A stretch of DNA of 64,000 nucleotides from Syntrophobacteraceae bacterium. GTDB lineage: Bacteria > Desulfobacterota > Syntrophobacteria > Syntrophobacterales > Syntrophobacteraceae. Positions 10,001-17,450 of this stretch are shown here, in pieces. Under the pieces are notes generated by a model. It searched no databases and was not told the DNA's origin. It saw only the letters and a list, made by a program, of their open reading frames with translations. Location: NCBI GenBank assembly GCA_025453975.1, contig JALOPI010000001.1:1-64000 (forward strand), read 5' to 3'. The translations under genes were made by a program, and so were the position numbers. Within the stretch, counting starts at the first letter, position 1. Each line of letters begins with the position of its first letter.

Positions 10001-10529
10001 CCTGGAGCGCGACATCACGGTGCAGGCCGACCTGCTGGTGCTCAGCCCGGGGATCGTTCCGTCCCCCACCAGCGATAAGCTGGCGCGAATCTTCGGCATC
10101 GAGCGCAACGTGGACGGCTTCTTCCAGGAGGCCGAATCCAAATGGCGCCCGGTGGAGTGCCTGAAGGAAGGCATCACCATGGCCGGGCTGGCCCACTCGC
10201 CGCGCTCCATCGAGGAATCGGTGGCCATGGCCGAGGCCGCCGCCCAGCGGGCCCTGGCCGTCATCAGCCATCCGAGGCTGGCGGGGAGCAGCATCACCGC
10301 CGAGGTGCGCCAGACCCTGTGCTCGCTCTGCGAACAGTGCATCGCGGCCTGCCCTTATGGCGCCCGCTATCGTGACGAGGAGGACGAGCGCGTCGTGGTG
10401 AACGAGCTCATGTGCCAGGGGTGCGGCGCCTGCGCCGCCGTCTGTCCCAACAGCGCCTCCGTCCTCCGGGGATACCGGGACCAGCAGGTCATGTCCATGC
10501 TGGATGCGGCACTGGAATTCATGGCGTGA
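7098..10529 (+). CDS. Tandem HdrA-like protein with embedded CheY-like receiver domain
   Basis: 1,143 residues, two HdrA-like halves. Half one: FAD site VVGAGISGIRSALDL from residue 8, DHCGMCK near 54, ferredoxins RCVGCGECSRVCP near 115 and CTRCGECEKICP near 163. A full receiver domain follows at about 189-305 with acidic pair D195/D196 (VVDDEF), phospho-acceptor D239 (LVDIKMPGMDG), T267 (MMTAYAT) and K289 (YLMKPF). The spacing fits CheY/NtrC. The HdrA fold then resumes with VGAVILAAGF. Half two starts near 586 with an HdrA N-terminal domain (VVLCSCGG), FAD site LVVGGGLAG near 727 and terminal ferredoxins near 1076 and 1105; it lacks the Cys pair after its FAD site. The gene is in one frame between mvhD-linked genes and hdrCB. 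Direct control of an electron-transfer protein by a phosphorelay is the inference; no histidine kinase is nearby. Confidence 0.92.
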   Translation: MKKIGSALVVGAGISGIRSALDLAETGYRVTLIDRAPHIGGTLRQLDYQFPTDHCGMCKMLPLTERDQASQFCLRKGLFHDNIDVLLSTELVGMEGDPGRYKVRLRRKPTLVSPDRCVGCGECSRVCPVEAPDEFNAGLTVRKAAYLPVPHNIPNHYIIDTASCTRCGECEKICPTQAIDLGTRARSAFRILVVDDEFVVRDSIKEWLTVEGYHVDMAESGFEAVDRLAAQAYGLMLVDIKMPGMDGVEVLKRAKELNPDMPVVMMTAYATVETAVEAMKVGARDYLMKPFDPEAMAEQVARIYEESRPSPEEDLEVGAVILAAGFAAFDPRSGLNTHEYGVLPGVMTSIEFERLISGTGPNGGRLLHPADGREVRRVAWLQCVGSRSLGDDADFCSSACCMYSIKEAVLTRERSGGAVDAAIFYMDLRTFGKDFQRYRDDAEDVHGVRFVRSRVHTVAPSGSDGMLLLDYSTPGGESRQELFDLVVLAVGQRPPEGTRAMAELTGIELSPWGFCKTQEFSLSRTSQEGVLVAGSFTGLRDISESVIQAGSASLAASALIHAKGGGLAQVPEEPETTRNVLRELPRAMVVLCSCGGLMAESLDHAALARDLSRIGMPVEVLGLEAICTRDGWTQLEDRLRSSRANRVLIGACMPHVYSRKLKELGRAVGLQPSLLDVVDLRTSLFPGGEADPDQLRRDASALLRMKLARLQEADPAPPVTFPIDQSALVVGGGLAGLTAALAIADHGFQVDLVEQSGELGGNLRELHRTLGGGPSPQDLLKKTVSRVEKHPKIRRFMKSRVVHSQGTVGRFLTTIQKEDGSGEAIHHGVTVLATGGGEAVPSSYGYGDSEAIVTQHQLELLIQAGTVKPQALRTVAMIQCVESREGDRNYCSRVCCASALKNALFLKEKSPDLEVVIFYRDLMSYGFMEAHYTEARRAGVIFIQYTTDARPRVTGENGRVSITALDPILERDITVQADLLVLSPGIVPSPTSDKLARIFGIERNVDGFFQEAESKWRPVECLKEGITMAGLAHSPRSIEESVAMAEAAAQRALAVISHPRLAGSSITAEVRQTLCSLCEQCIAACPYGARYRDEEDERVVVNELMCQGCGACAAVCPNSASVLRGYRDQQVMSMLDAALEFMA

Positions 10530-10714
10530 TGGAGGATGCGGCCTCCAGGGGGTCCGCGCAAGGCGGACTTTGCCTTCCGTCGGTGAAGGGATGGACCGCC
10601 GCCGGGCCAGGCCCCTGATGGAGAGTCAAGAGCTGCTGTCTGGAGTGGTCATCCTCCGCACCCCGGCAGATCCGCGAGGGAGCGGTTCCATTCAATCGGA
10701 AGGAGTTGAGATCC

Positions 10715-11293
10715 ATGAATCCTGAGCCTCATGAGCCGACCTCGGTTGCGCCGCCTTCCCATGCGGAGGACGCTCTGTCCTCGGTGTGGATGAAAGTGCG
10801 GGCCTGCATGCAGTGCGGGACCTGCACGGGATCCTGCGTCAATGCGCACGCCATGGACATCACCCCGCGCGAGCTCTGGAGAATGGTTCAGCTGGGCCTG
10901 AAAGACGAGGTCTTCGCCAGCAGGACTTTCTGGCTCTGCTCCAGCTGCTATTACTGCACCCTGCGCTGCCCCCGGGGCCTGCCCCTCACCGAGGCCATGG
11001 GAGCCCTCAAGCGGCTGGCCGCCGACGAAGGAATCCTCAAGGAGAAGCGGAGCCCGCGCTTCTATCGCAGTTTCATGGACACGGTGCGCCGCTATGGACG
11101 CGTGCGGGAGATGGAAATGATGGCGCGGTATTTCCTGGCCCTCGGGAGCCCCTTCACCCCGCTGGCCTTCACGCCCCTTGGAATCCGGCTCATGGCCAGG
11201 GGGAAGGTAGCTCCCCGGATGCCGCGCTTTTCCGGGCCGGGCAAGCTGGATGCGCTCTATCGCAAGGTCGAGGAAGTGGAGGCCCGCTCATGA
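10715..11293 (+). CDS. hdrC: Heterodisulfide reductase subunit C-like iron-sulfur protein
   Basis: 192 residues. Two 4Fe-4S motifs are visible, CMQCGTCTGSC near 31 and CSSCYYCTLRCPRG near 75, in the HdrC arrangement, where the clusters carry electrons from HdrA to HdrB. A basic, hydrophobic C-terminal region contains FLALGSPFTPLAFTPLG. An AAGGAG site lies about 10 bases before the ATG. Its TGA overlaps the hdrB ATG (ATGA), so the two are translationally coupled, as in other hdrCB pairs. Confidence 0.92.
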   Translation: MNPEPHEPTSVAPPSHAEDALSSVWMKVRACMQCGTCTGSCVNAHAMDITPRELWRMVQLGLKDEVFASRTFWLCSSCYYCTLRCPRGLPLTEAMGALKRLAADEGILKEKRSPRFYRSFMDTVRRYGRVREMEMMARYFLALGSPFTPLAFTPLGIRLMARGKVAPRMPRFSGPGKLDALYRKVEEVEARS

Positions 11294-12177
11294 AATATGT
11301 CTATTATCCCGGATGCTCGCTGGAGGGAACGGCCCTGGAATACGACGCATCCACGCGTGCCGTGATGGAGCGGCTGGGGGCCGAGCTCCTGGAGCTGGAC
11401 GACTGGACGTGCTGTGGCGCCAGCGCCGCCGAGCCCGTGAGCCACCTCCTTTCCCTGGCCCTCCCCGCCAGGAACCTCGCCCGGGCAGGGAACGACCACG
11501 ACGGGCTGGATGTCCTGGTGCCCTGCAGCGCGTGCTATCTGAACCTGCGCCGGGTGGAAGATCACATTCGCAGGGAGGAGGGGCTGCTGGAGCGGATCAA
11601 CGAGGTGCTGGAGGTCGAGGGGCTGCGCTACGGGGGGGGAGTCCGGTCCCGGCATCTTCTGGATGTCCTGGCCACCGACGTCGGCGCGGAGCGCATCCGT
11701 GCGGAGGTCCAGCACCCCCTGGATGGGCTGCGGGTGGCCCCCTACTACGGATGCCAGGCTCTGCGGCCGTACCGGGTGTTCGATGACCCGGAGGAGCCCA
11801 GATCCATGGAGTCCCTGCTCCAGGCCCTGGGCGCCCGGGTGCATCCGTGGAGCATGGGAGGACGATGCTGTGGGGCGGGACTCATGACCACCAAAAAAGA
11901 GGCGGCCCTGGACGCCGTGACCCAGATCCTCCGGGCGGCGCGGGGCGCCGACTGCATCGTCACCGTCTGCCCCATGTGTCAGATGAATCTCGAGGCCTTC
12001 CAGAAAAAGATCTCCCGAAGGGAGGGCGAAGACCTGGGGATTTCGATTCTCTACCTGCCGCAGCTCATGGGATTCGCCTTCGGCATGGGCGTGGCCGAGC
12101 TCAAAACGGACATGAACTTCGTGCTGACGTCCGAGCTGAGGGAGAGGCTGGAGTCCGGTAAGCATCGAGCGGCGTGA
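11290..12177 (+). CDS. hdrB: Heterodisulfide reductase subunit B-like protein (two CCG domains)
   Basis: 295 residues, the expected HdrB length. Both cysteine-rich CCG domains are intact: YYPGCSLEGTALEYD, TCCGASAAEP and VPCSACYLNL in the first; YYGCQALRPY, GRCCGAGLMTTKK and CPMCQMNLEAF in the second. In methanogen HdrB these ligate the noncubane clusters that cleave the CoM-S-S-CoB disulfide. Here the disulfide or thiol partner is unknown, since CoM/CoB are not expected. In sulfate reducers a DsrC-type carrier has been proposed for related complexes. Last gene of the hdr cluster. Confidence 0.93.
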   Translation: MKYVYYPGCSLEGTALEYDASTRAVMERLGAELLELDDWTCCGASAAEPVSHLLSLALPARNLARAGNDHDGLDVLVPCSACYLNLRRVEDHIRREEGLLERINEVLEVEGLRYGGGVRSRHLLDVLATDVGAERIRAEVQHPLDGLRVAPYYGCQALRPYRVFDDPEEPRSMESLLQALGARVHPWSMGGRCCGAGLMTTKKEAALDAVTQILRAARGADCIVTVCPMCQMNLEAFQKKISRREGEDLGISILYLPQLMGFAFGMGVAELKTDMNFVLTSELRERLESGKHRAA

Positions 12178-12691
12178 TCGTGGATGGCTCGGGCTTTCAG
12201 CATCGGGCTCATGGTTTCCGGCTGCCCTTGACCGAAAAGAGAAGATGCCTCCCAGGGGATGGTCGGCGACCCGTTGAAGGCTGTGGGGCACGCCGTCAAA
12301 AAACCGCATGGGACTCCACCTCCATCGGGGAGTTCCGTCAACTTCATGACGATCCCGACATCCTCGCTCCCGCTTCCCGATGCCCACCGATGCCGCGAGA
12401 GTCAGGCGCGAATGGGAAAAAACTGCCCGGGGCGGTTTCCCAACGCCCGTCCAGTGAAGGGGCGGCCAGTCCCGGCTTTTCAAACTGCCTCCAGGCTTCA
12501 GGCGAGACACTCGTTTTTTCCGGATCTTCGGGAGCCCTGATCACATTTTTTGCAAAGACAGGCTGCTCGAGGGGTGTCCGCTGATGGTCCGGGCGCTTCC
12601 CGGGGTTTGCGAGCCCGGGGCCATCGCGCGGTCCCCCGTGGTCGTGGCTCATCCCTGATATGCCTTCACAGCCCGAAAAGGACGTTGCCTC
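12178..12691. other. Intergenic region after the hdr cluster
   Basis: About 510 bases with no supported gene. Small open frames on both strands lack ribosome-binding sites and family-like sequence. A CCCGGG(G) pair at 12599-12605 and 12614-12620 could form a short hairpin. No clear rho-independent terminator follows hdrB. Confidence 0.45.
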
Positions 12692-12916
12692 ATGAGATCC
12701 ACTCTTCCCCTCGATGTGAATCAGATCAACGAGCTCCGAAGAGAGCTGGTTGTGGACGGTATCCCCGTCTGCTTTCTGGTGGACGGGAAATCGGTGCTCC
12801 TCACCACGGGACAAAAGCTGGATGAAGGAAGGGTTTACAGCAACTTCACCCGGGAGACGGCCTGCAAGATCGCCGACTGGATCGGAGCCACGCCCCTGTT
12901 TTTCCTGAAGCCGTGA
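12692..12916 (+). CDS. Small hypothetical protein (74 aa)
   Basis: I do not recognise a family. The 74 residues begin MRSTLPLDVNQINELRREL and look like a folded soluble protein, with alternating strands (IPVCFLVDGKSVLLTTGQ) and an amphipathic C-terminal helix (ETACKIADWIGATPLFFL). No signal peptide, membrane segment or metal motif is visible. Codon use resembles neighbouring real genes, and AAAAGGA lies about 10 bases upstream of the ATG. It stands alone between hdrB and the convergent MscK-like gene. Translation is probable but not certain. Confidence 0.5.
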   Translation: MRSTLPLDVNQINELRRELVVDGIPVCFLVDGKSVLLTTGQKLDEGRVYSNFTRETACKIADWIGATPLFFLKP

Positions 12917-12984
12917 GGCAGGAGATTTTCACGAGGATCGAAGCGGGGATCGGGGCAAGGCTGATGCCAACGGGATAACTGGCC

Positions 12985-15696
12985 TCATCTCCACCGCTCC
13001 GCGTCTCCCGGCCCCTCCGCTGTTCCCTCTCCGCCCGGCCCTGCATCCGGCTCACCCTCATTCACGCTCACCCTCGCATTCTCCGTCCCTTCCTCATCCG
13101 TCAGGCGCCGCGGCCAGTTCTTGATGTAGAGATCCCGCTGCGGGAAGGGGATTTCGATACCATTTTCCTTGAATGCATCGAAGATCGCGGTGTTGAGCTC
13201 GTGGGTGGCGGGGATCCGGTCCTCGGGGGTCCGCACGTGGACCATGACGGTGAAGTCCAGGGAGCTCTCCCCGTAAGCCGAAAAGGAGATGTTGGGTCCG
13301 GGGTCGGCCATGACCCGGGGGTTCTCCCGGCAGAGGTCCCTCAGGATCTGGGTCACCTGTCGCACGTCCGAATCGTAGGAGACCCCCACCTGGAGCGTGA
13401 TGCGGGTGATTCCCCGTCCGTAGTGCGTCCAGTTCAGGATCTTCCCGCTGGTGAGATCCGAATTGGGGATGATCAGGACCGACTTGTCGACGGTCTGGAA
13501 GACCGTCGCCCGGATCCGGATCTCCTTGACCTCGCCCCACATGCCGTCGATGACCAGAAGATCCCCCACCTTGATGGGCCGCTCGATGAGCAGGACGAGG
13601 CCACTGAAGAAGTTGCTCACCATGCTCTGAAGCCCCAGCCCCACCCCTACGCCCACGGCGCCCATGATGAGCGCCAGGTTGGCCAGGGGGAATCCCAGGA
13701 TATCCAGGGCCATGAGTCCCACCAGGAGAAGCACGACATAGCGGAGGATGGTCGAAACGGTGTACTGAATCCCGATGTCCCAGCCGGCCCGGGGAAAGAC
13801 CCGGGCTCCAAGCACCTGCCCTGTGAGCCTGGCAAACCCGATTCCAAGATAAATCACCAGGGCAGCCAGGATCAGCTTCAACGGGGTGAGGTGGAATGAG
13901 CCCAGGGGGATCTCCCACTCAAGCCACCCGAAGGCTGCCAGGAGCTGTGACGGCTCGATCCCCCAGACCGCCAGGACGCTCAGTCCCAGGGCTGCTCCGA
14001 GCCCCACGCGGAGGGCCTGCTGGCTCTGGGTGCACGCCCGGCTCAGGAGGTCCGAGCGCTCGGGCAGCCTGCGCGCCAGCCAGCCGTGCTCGGCATGAAG
14101 CAGGGTGTGGAGGATCTGGGCGCCCAGCATGCCAAGAATCGCCCAGGCGAGCCCCAGGAGAAGGGAAATGGTCGTGGCCTGGATGGCGAAGGAAGCGAGG
14201 CCCTGGAATCCAATGAGGTAGGCCAGGACATTCAGCAGGACCAGAACGATGAGCATGCCGCGCAGGAGCCCCAGCCGGCGGGTTCGAGGCTTCCAGCTCC
14301 AGTCCGGCGGGCACAGCTGCTCCGCCAGGGGCTCCAGGCGGGCCGGGTGAATCAGCCGGATGACCACGATGATCCACCCCAGCTCCAAAATGTAGTGGAT
14401 GAGCTGAACGACCGTCGCCGGAAAGGTCAGTTGCTGAATGACGGCCAGGCCCAGGATCCCCAGGGCGGTGTAGACCATGAGGAGCCGAAGATTGCGCCGG
14501 TAGAAGGTCGCCGTGTCCTTTTCCAGGGTGAGCAGGGGCTCCTCCCGCCGGCCGCCGAAGAGGGACCGGTTCATGCGAAGGAGGAGCCGGAGGATGATGA
14601 GCGTCGCCAGGGTGTCGAGGATGATTCGACCCTGACTGGTCCGGGTCCATTCCAGGGCGTGGAGGGCAACGGATACCCAGAGGGCCAGCAGGATGGGCAG
14701 AATGAGCGAGACCAGATGACGACTGAATCGGAAGATCACCCGTGCGCCGACGGATTCGGTTTGAAGCTCCTGCCGGGTGAACCAGGAAGTCGAGCGTGCC
14801 CGAAGCTTCGGTCCGCCCCAGAGGAGCAGCGCCAGAATGCAGAGCAGTCCGATGAGGAACCCCGGCCGCTGGGTGATGAACTTCTGAATCGTCCCCGCTT
14901 CCAATATCTTCACGGCCCAATGCATCCCTCTTTCGGGAAGGGATATCAGGCTATTCCAGGACTGTGCGATCTGCTGGCCGAGGGTGAGGGCCCCCTGACG
15001 CCTGAGGAGCTCGGCGTTCCAGAGCTCCTTCAGCTGGGCCAGCTGGGGCGCCATGGCGTCGAGGAGCCCGATCTGACTGTCGAGGAGCTCCTTCCGGGCT
15101 TCCAAAATCTCGAGCAGTCGGCCGAGAGCGCGATCCTGGGCGAGGAAGGCCCGCTCATAGGCTTCGAAAAGCTCGTCCAGGGCATCGTTCCAAACGGCGG
15201 CCAGGCGGCTCGCCCTCAGGCGCTCCACCTCCTTCCGCAGCTGCTGAAAGGTTGCTTGGCCCTTGACTTGCTGAGCCTTCACCATTTCCAGCTCGGTCGA
15301 AGCCTCCTTGGCCAGAATACCCAGCTCGCTGCCGCGGGCGGTGAAGTGGTTGACGAAGGTCTGGACCTCCTCCACGCGAATGTCGGGGACGGCCAGCATG
15401 GCTTTGACGATGGAGCTTTCCAGCTCCAGCTTCTCCGCCGAGCCGCGGGTCTGAACCAGTTGGCGCGATGCTTCCTGGGTGCGGGCTTTCAGGGAGGCGA
15501 TCTGTTTTTCGATCTCCCCCTTGGACGTTTCCAGGGCTCGCTGCAGATCGACCGATGAGGGTGCGGCCGCCGCCCTGGGAGCCACGGCCGCTGCCCCCGC
15601 CCCCGGTCTGGCTTCGGGCTGCGCGCCCCACGCCGGAGGGCATGACAGGACCACCAGTAGAAGCAATGACCACGGCATACGAAGCCTGGCTCTCAT
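12985..15696 (-). CDS. MscK/KefA-like mechanosensitive ion channel
   Basis: 903 residues from the chosen ATG, which starts a Sec signal peptide (basic RARLR, then LLLLVVL, then AWGAQ cleavage-like site). The periplasmic part is rich in coiled-coil sequence. About ten membrane segments follow, then the MscS core: GVGVGLGLQSMVSNFFSG (pore helix TM3), ERPIKVGDLLVIDGMWGEV and PNSDLTSGKILNW (beta domain), and the C-terminal EIPFPQRDLYIKN motif. The architecture matches the long MscK/YbdG-type channels that open on hypo-osmotic shock. A start 23 codons upstream would place a charged stretch before the signal peptide and is less likely. Monocistronic; convergent with the small hypothetical gene. Confidence 0.9.
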   Translation of the reverse strand: MRARLRMPWSLLLLVVLSCPPAWGAQPEARPGAGAAAVAPRAAAAPSSVDLQRALETSKGEIEKQIASLKARTQEASRQLVQTRGSAEKLELESSIVKAMLAVPDIRVEEVQTFVNHFTARGSELGILAKEASTELEMVKAQQVKGQATFQQLRKEVERLRASRLAAVWNDALDELFEAYERAFLAQDRALGRLLEILEARKELLDSQIGLLDAMAPQLAQLKELWNAELLRRQGALTLGQQIAQSWNSLISLPERGMHWAVKILEAGTIQKFITQRPGFLIGLLCILALLLWGGPKLRARSTSWFTRQELQTESVGARVIFRFSRHLVSLILPILLALWVSVALHALEWTRTSQGRIILDTLATLIILRLLLRMNRSLFGGRREEPLLTLEKDTATFYRRNLRLLMVYTALGILGLAVIQQLTFPATVVQLIHYILELGWIIVVIRLIHPARLEPLAEQLCPPDWSWKPRTRRLGLLRGMLIVLVLLNVLAYLIGFQGLASFAIQATTISLLLGLAWAILGMLGAQILHTLLHAEHGWLARRLPERSDLLSRACTQSQQALRVGLGAALGLSVLAVWGIEPSQLLAAFGWLEWEIPLGSFHLTPLKLILAALVIYLGIGFARLTGQVLGARVFPRAGWDIGIQYTVSTILRYVVLLLVGLMALDILGFPLANLALIMGAVGVGVGLGLQSMVSNFFSGLVLLIERPIKVGDLLVIDGMWGEVKEIRIRATVFQTVDKSVLIIPNSDLTSGKILNWTHYGRGITRITLQVGVSYDSDVRQVTQILRDLCRENPRVMADPGPNISFSAYGESSLDFTVMVHVRTPEDRIPATHELNTAIFDAFKENGIEIPFPQRDLYIKNWPRRLTDEEGTENARVSVNEGEPDAGPGGEGTAEGPGDAERWR

Positions 15697-15823
15697 GGGC
15701 CTCGAGAACTTCTCATGGACTGGCCCCCTCGCGGACCATGCCGCGTGCGGCTCTGGGATGCTCATATTCCGGAACGCCTCATGTCTTCCATGTGAAATCT
15801 GAAACTTGAGCCTGAAGCCGATT

Positions 15824-16396
15824 CTAGCGGAACAGGTCCATTCTTAGGTTGACGGCATCGAGATCGAAGGCCTCGGAATCGAATTCACCCCCGGCCCATT
15901 CCAGCAGATCCTCGTGCTCGGGGTGCTTGGGATCCCGGATGGTCTCGAGAAAGCTCGCGTAGCCCCAGACTCCTCCCACATCCTCGGGTGGACAGGCCCG
16001 GCTGCCCTTGATGCAGATCGGATAATGCTTCCCGTCTTCCCGCGGAAGGATCTTCTCTACCAGAATGTCGTGGGCCCAGTCATCCCCGAAATCGTACAGG
16101 TAAAGGAACCTGGACTTCTCTTTAAACTGAAGCCGGTCCAGGGTGACCCGGTCCTCATCCTCAACGTCCATTTCCCAATCCGGGTTCGGCACGCCGTATT
16201 CCAGGCCCCATACCTTGAACATGTGCAAGTGGCCGCCATCCCATCCCATGGCCGCCTGGATCACATCGTGGAGCTGGCCGAGGGTCAGCTCGCCGGGCAC
16301 CAGGACCCTCCTCCAGATGGGGGGCTTGGCGCCCTTGAGGGAGATCTTCATCTGATGAATCCGGTCGGATGACTTGGTCTTTTTCTTCGTCGCCAT
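15824..16396 (-). CDS. Plasmid pRiA4b ORF-3 family protein
   Basis: 190 residues. After a lysine-rich N-terminus (MATKKKTKSSDRIHQMKISL) the family signature follows: PPIWRRVLVPGELTLGQLHDVIQ, GHLHMF, YLYDFGDDWAHDI and GSRACPPEDVGG. The biochemical role of this widespread family is unknown. Two ATGs are in frame six bases apart; the second (16396) has AGGAG at 8 bases while the first would sit almost on it, so the second is chosen. It lies 49 bases after the yheT-like gene on the same strand and may be the end of that transcript. Confidence 0.9.
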   Translation of the reverse strand: MATKKKTKSSDRIHQMKISLKGAKPPIWRRVLVPGELTLGQLHDVIQAAMGWDGGHLHMFKVWGLEYGVPNPDWEMDVEDEDRVTLDRLQFKEKSRFLYLYDFGDDWAHDILVEKILPREDGKHYPICIKGSRACPPEDVGGVWGYASFLETIRDPKHPEHEDLLEWAGGEFDSEAFDLDAVNLRMDLFR

Positions 16397-16445
16397 GCTC
16401 ATCTCTCCTTTTTTTTGGGATCGAATCGACGCCTCACAATGAAGG

Positions 16446-17450
16446 CTATCCACCAGTGCCCGGGAGCTGGGAGCCGGAAGCCAGCCCCCCGACAAACTCC
16501 AACGTCCGCTCCTCGGCCCAGAACGAGAAACGGGTCCTGCCTCCGACAAAGCCCACATGGCCGCCCGCCGTGGGTGCTTCCAGAAAGAGAAAAGTGTGGT
16601 CCTCGGCCTCCCTGAAAGGGTAGCAGGGCTCGGCCAGGAAGGGGTCGTCCAGGGCATTCACCAGCAGCGCGGGAACACGGATGCGGGGGAGGAGCGGCCG
16701 GCTGCTGGCCCGTGCCCAGTAGTCCTCGGCGCTCTCGAACCCGCACAGGGGGGCCGTGTAGCGGCCGTCGAAATCCTTGAAGGTCCGGATGCGCTCGTAG
16801 CCGCCGATGTCAATTCTCCCCGGGAAAAGATTCATCTTCGCCTGGATCTTGCCGCGCAGCATGCGCAGGAAGCGCTTCATGTAAAGCGCGTTGCCCGGTT
16901 TCCCCATCTCCATGGCGGCGGAGGCCAGATCACAGGGCACCGAAAAGGTCACGGCGGCGGCGATGGCGGGATGAGCCCCGTCCTCCTGCTCGCCCAGGTA
17001 TTTGAGCACGATGTTCCCCCCCATGCTGAACCCCACCAGCACGATGCGGGCGTAGCCAACCCTGGAGACGGCGTGCTCCACCACCGTGGCGAGATCGTCG
17101 CTGGCGCCGCTGTGGTAGGATCTGAGCTTCCGGTTGGGCTCGCCGCCGCAGCCCCTGAAATTCCAGGCCACGGCGTCCCAGGCGGCGTCATTGAATGCCT
17201 TGGCCATGCCCAGCACGTAGGCCCGCCGTGAGCTGCCCTCGAGGCCGTGTGCCACGATCGCCGCGCGATCCGCTCCCACCCGCGAGGTGTCGATGTCCAG
17301 GAAGTCCCCGTCGGGCGTGTCGATCCGGGTCCGCTCATAGGCAATCCCGTCCACCCGCCGGCAGAGAGTCGGCACGATGCTCTGCAGGTGGCCGTTGTTG
17401 AGCAGGGGGTGGGGATGGAACGATGAGGCTTTGACAACAGGCATGCTCAA
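16446..17450 (-). CDS. YheT-family alpha/beta hydrolase
   Basis: 334 residues. Family hallmarks are HPLLNNGHLQSIVPTL near the start, WNFRGCGGEPNR, the nucleophile elbow GFSMGGNIVLKYLG, the acid in NALDDPFL and the catalytic histidine in TAGGHVGFVGG. YheT/EMB8-like hydrolases act on carboxylic esters or lipids of unknown identity. Its ATG overlaps the stop of the upstream MFS gene by four bases (ATGA), indicating coupled translation. The last residues GSQLPGTGG are encoded by a GGAGCCGGAAGCCAG-type repeat, suggesting that the C-terminus was replaced or extended by repeat sequence. Confidence 0.9.
   Translation of the reverse strand: MSMPVVKASSFHPHPLLNNGHLQSIVPTLCRRVDGIAYERTRIDTPDGDFLDIDTSRVGADRAAIVAHGLEGSSRRAYVLGMAKAFNDAAWDAVAWNFRGCGGEPNRKLRSYHSGASDDLATVVEHAVSRVGYARIVLVGFSMGGNIVLKYLGEQEDGAHPAIAAAVTFSVPCDLASAAMEMGKPGNALYMKRFLRMLRGKIQAKMNLFPGRIDIGGYERIRTFKDFDGRYTAPLCGFESAEDYWARASSRPLLPRIRVPALLVNALDDPFLAEPCYPFREAEDHTFLFLEAPTAGGHVGFVGGRTRFSFWAEERTLEFVGGLASGSQLPGTGG

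Noticed and set aside
12344-12814. 156-codon minus-strand frame after hdrB
   Set aside because: No start signal, mixed low-complexity composition, and it overlaps the better small gene at 12692.
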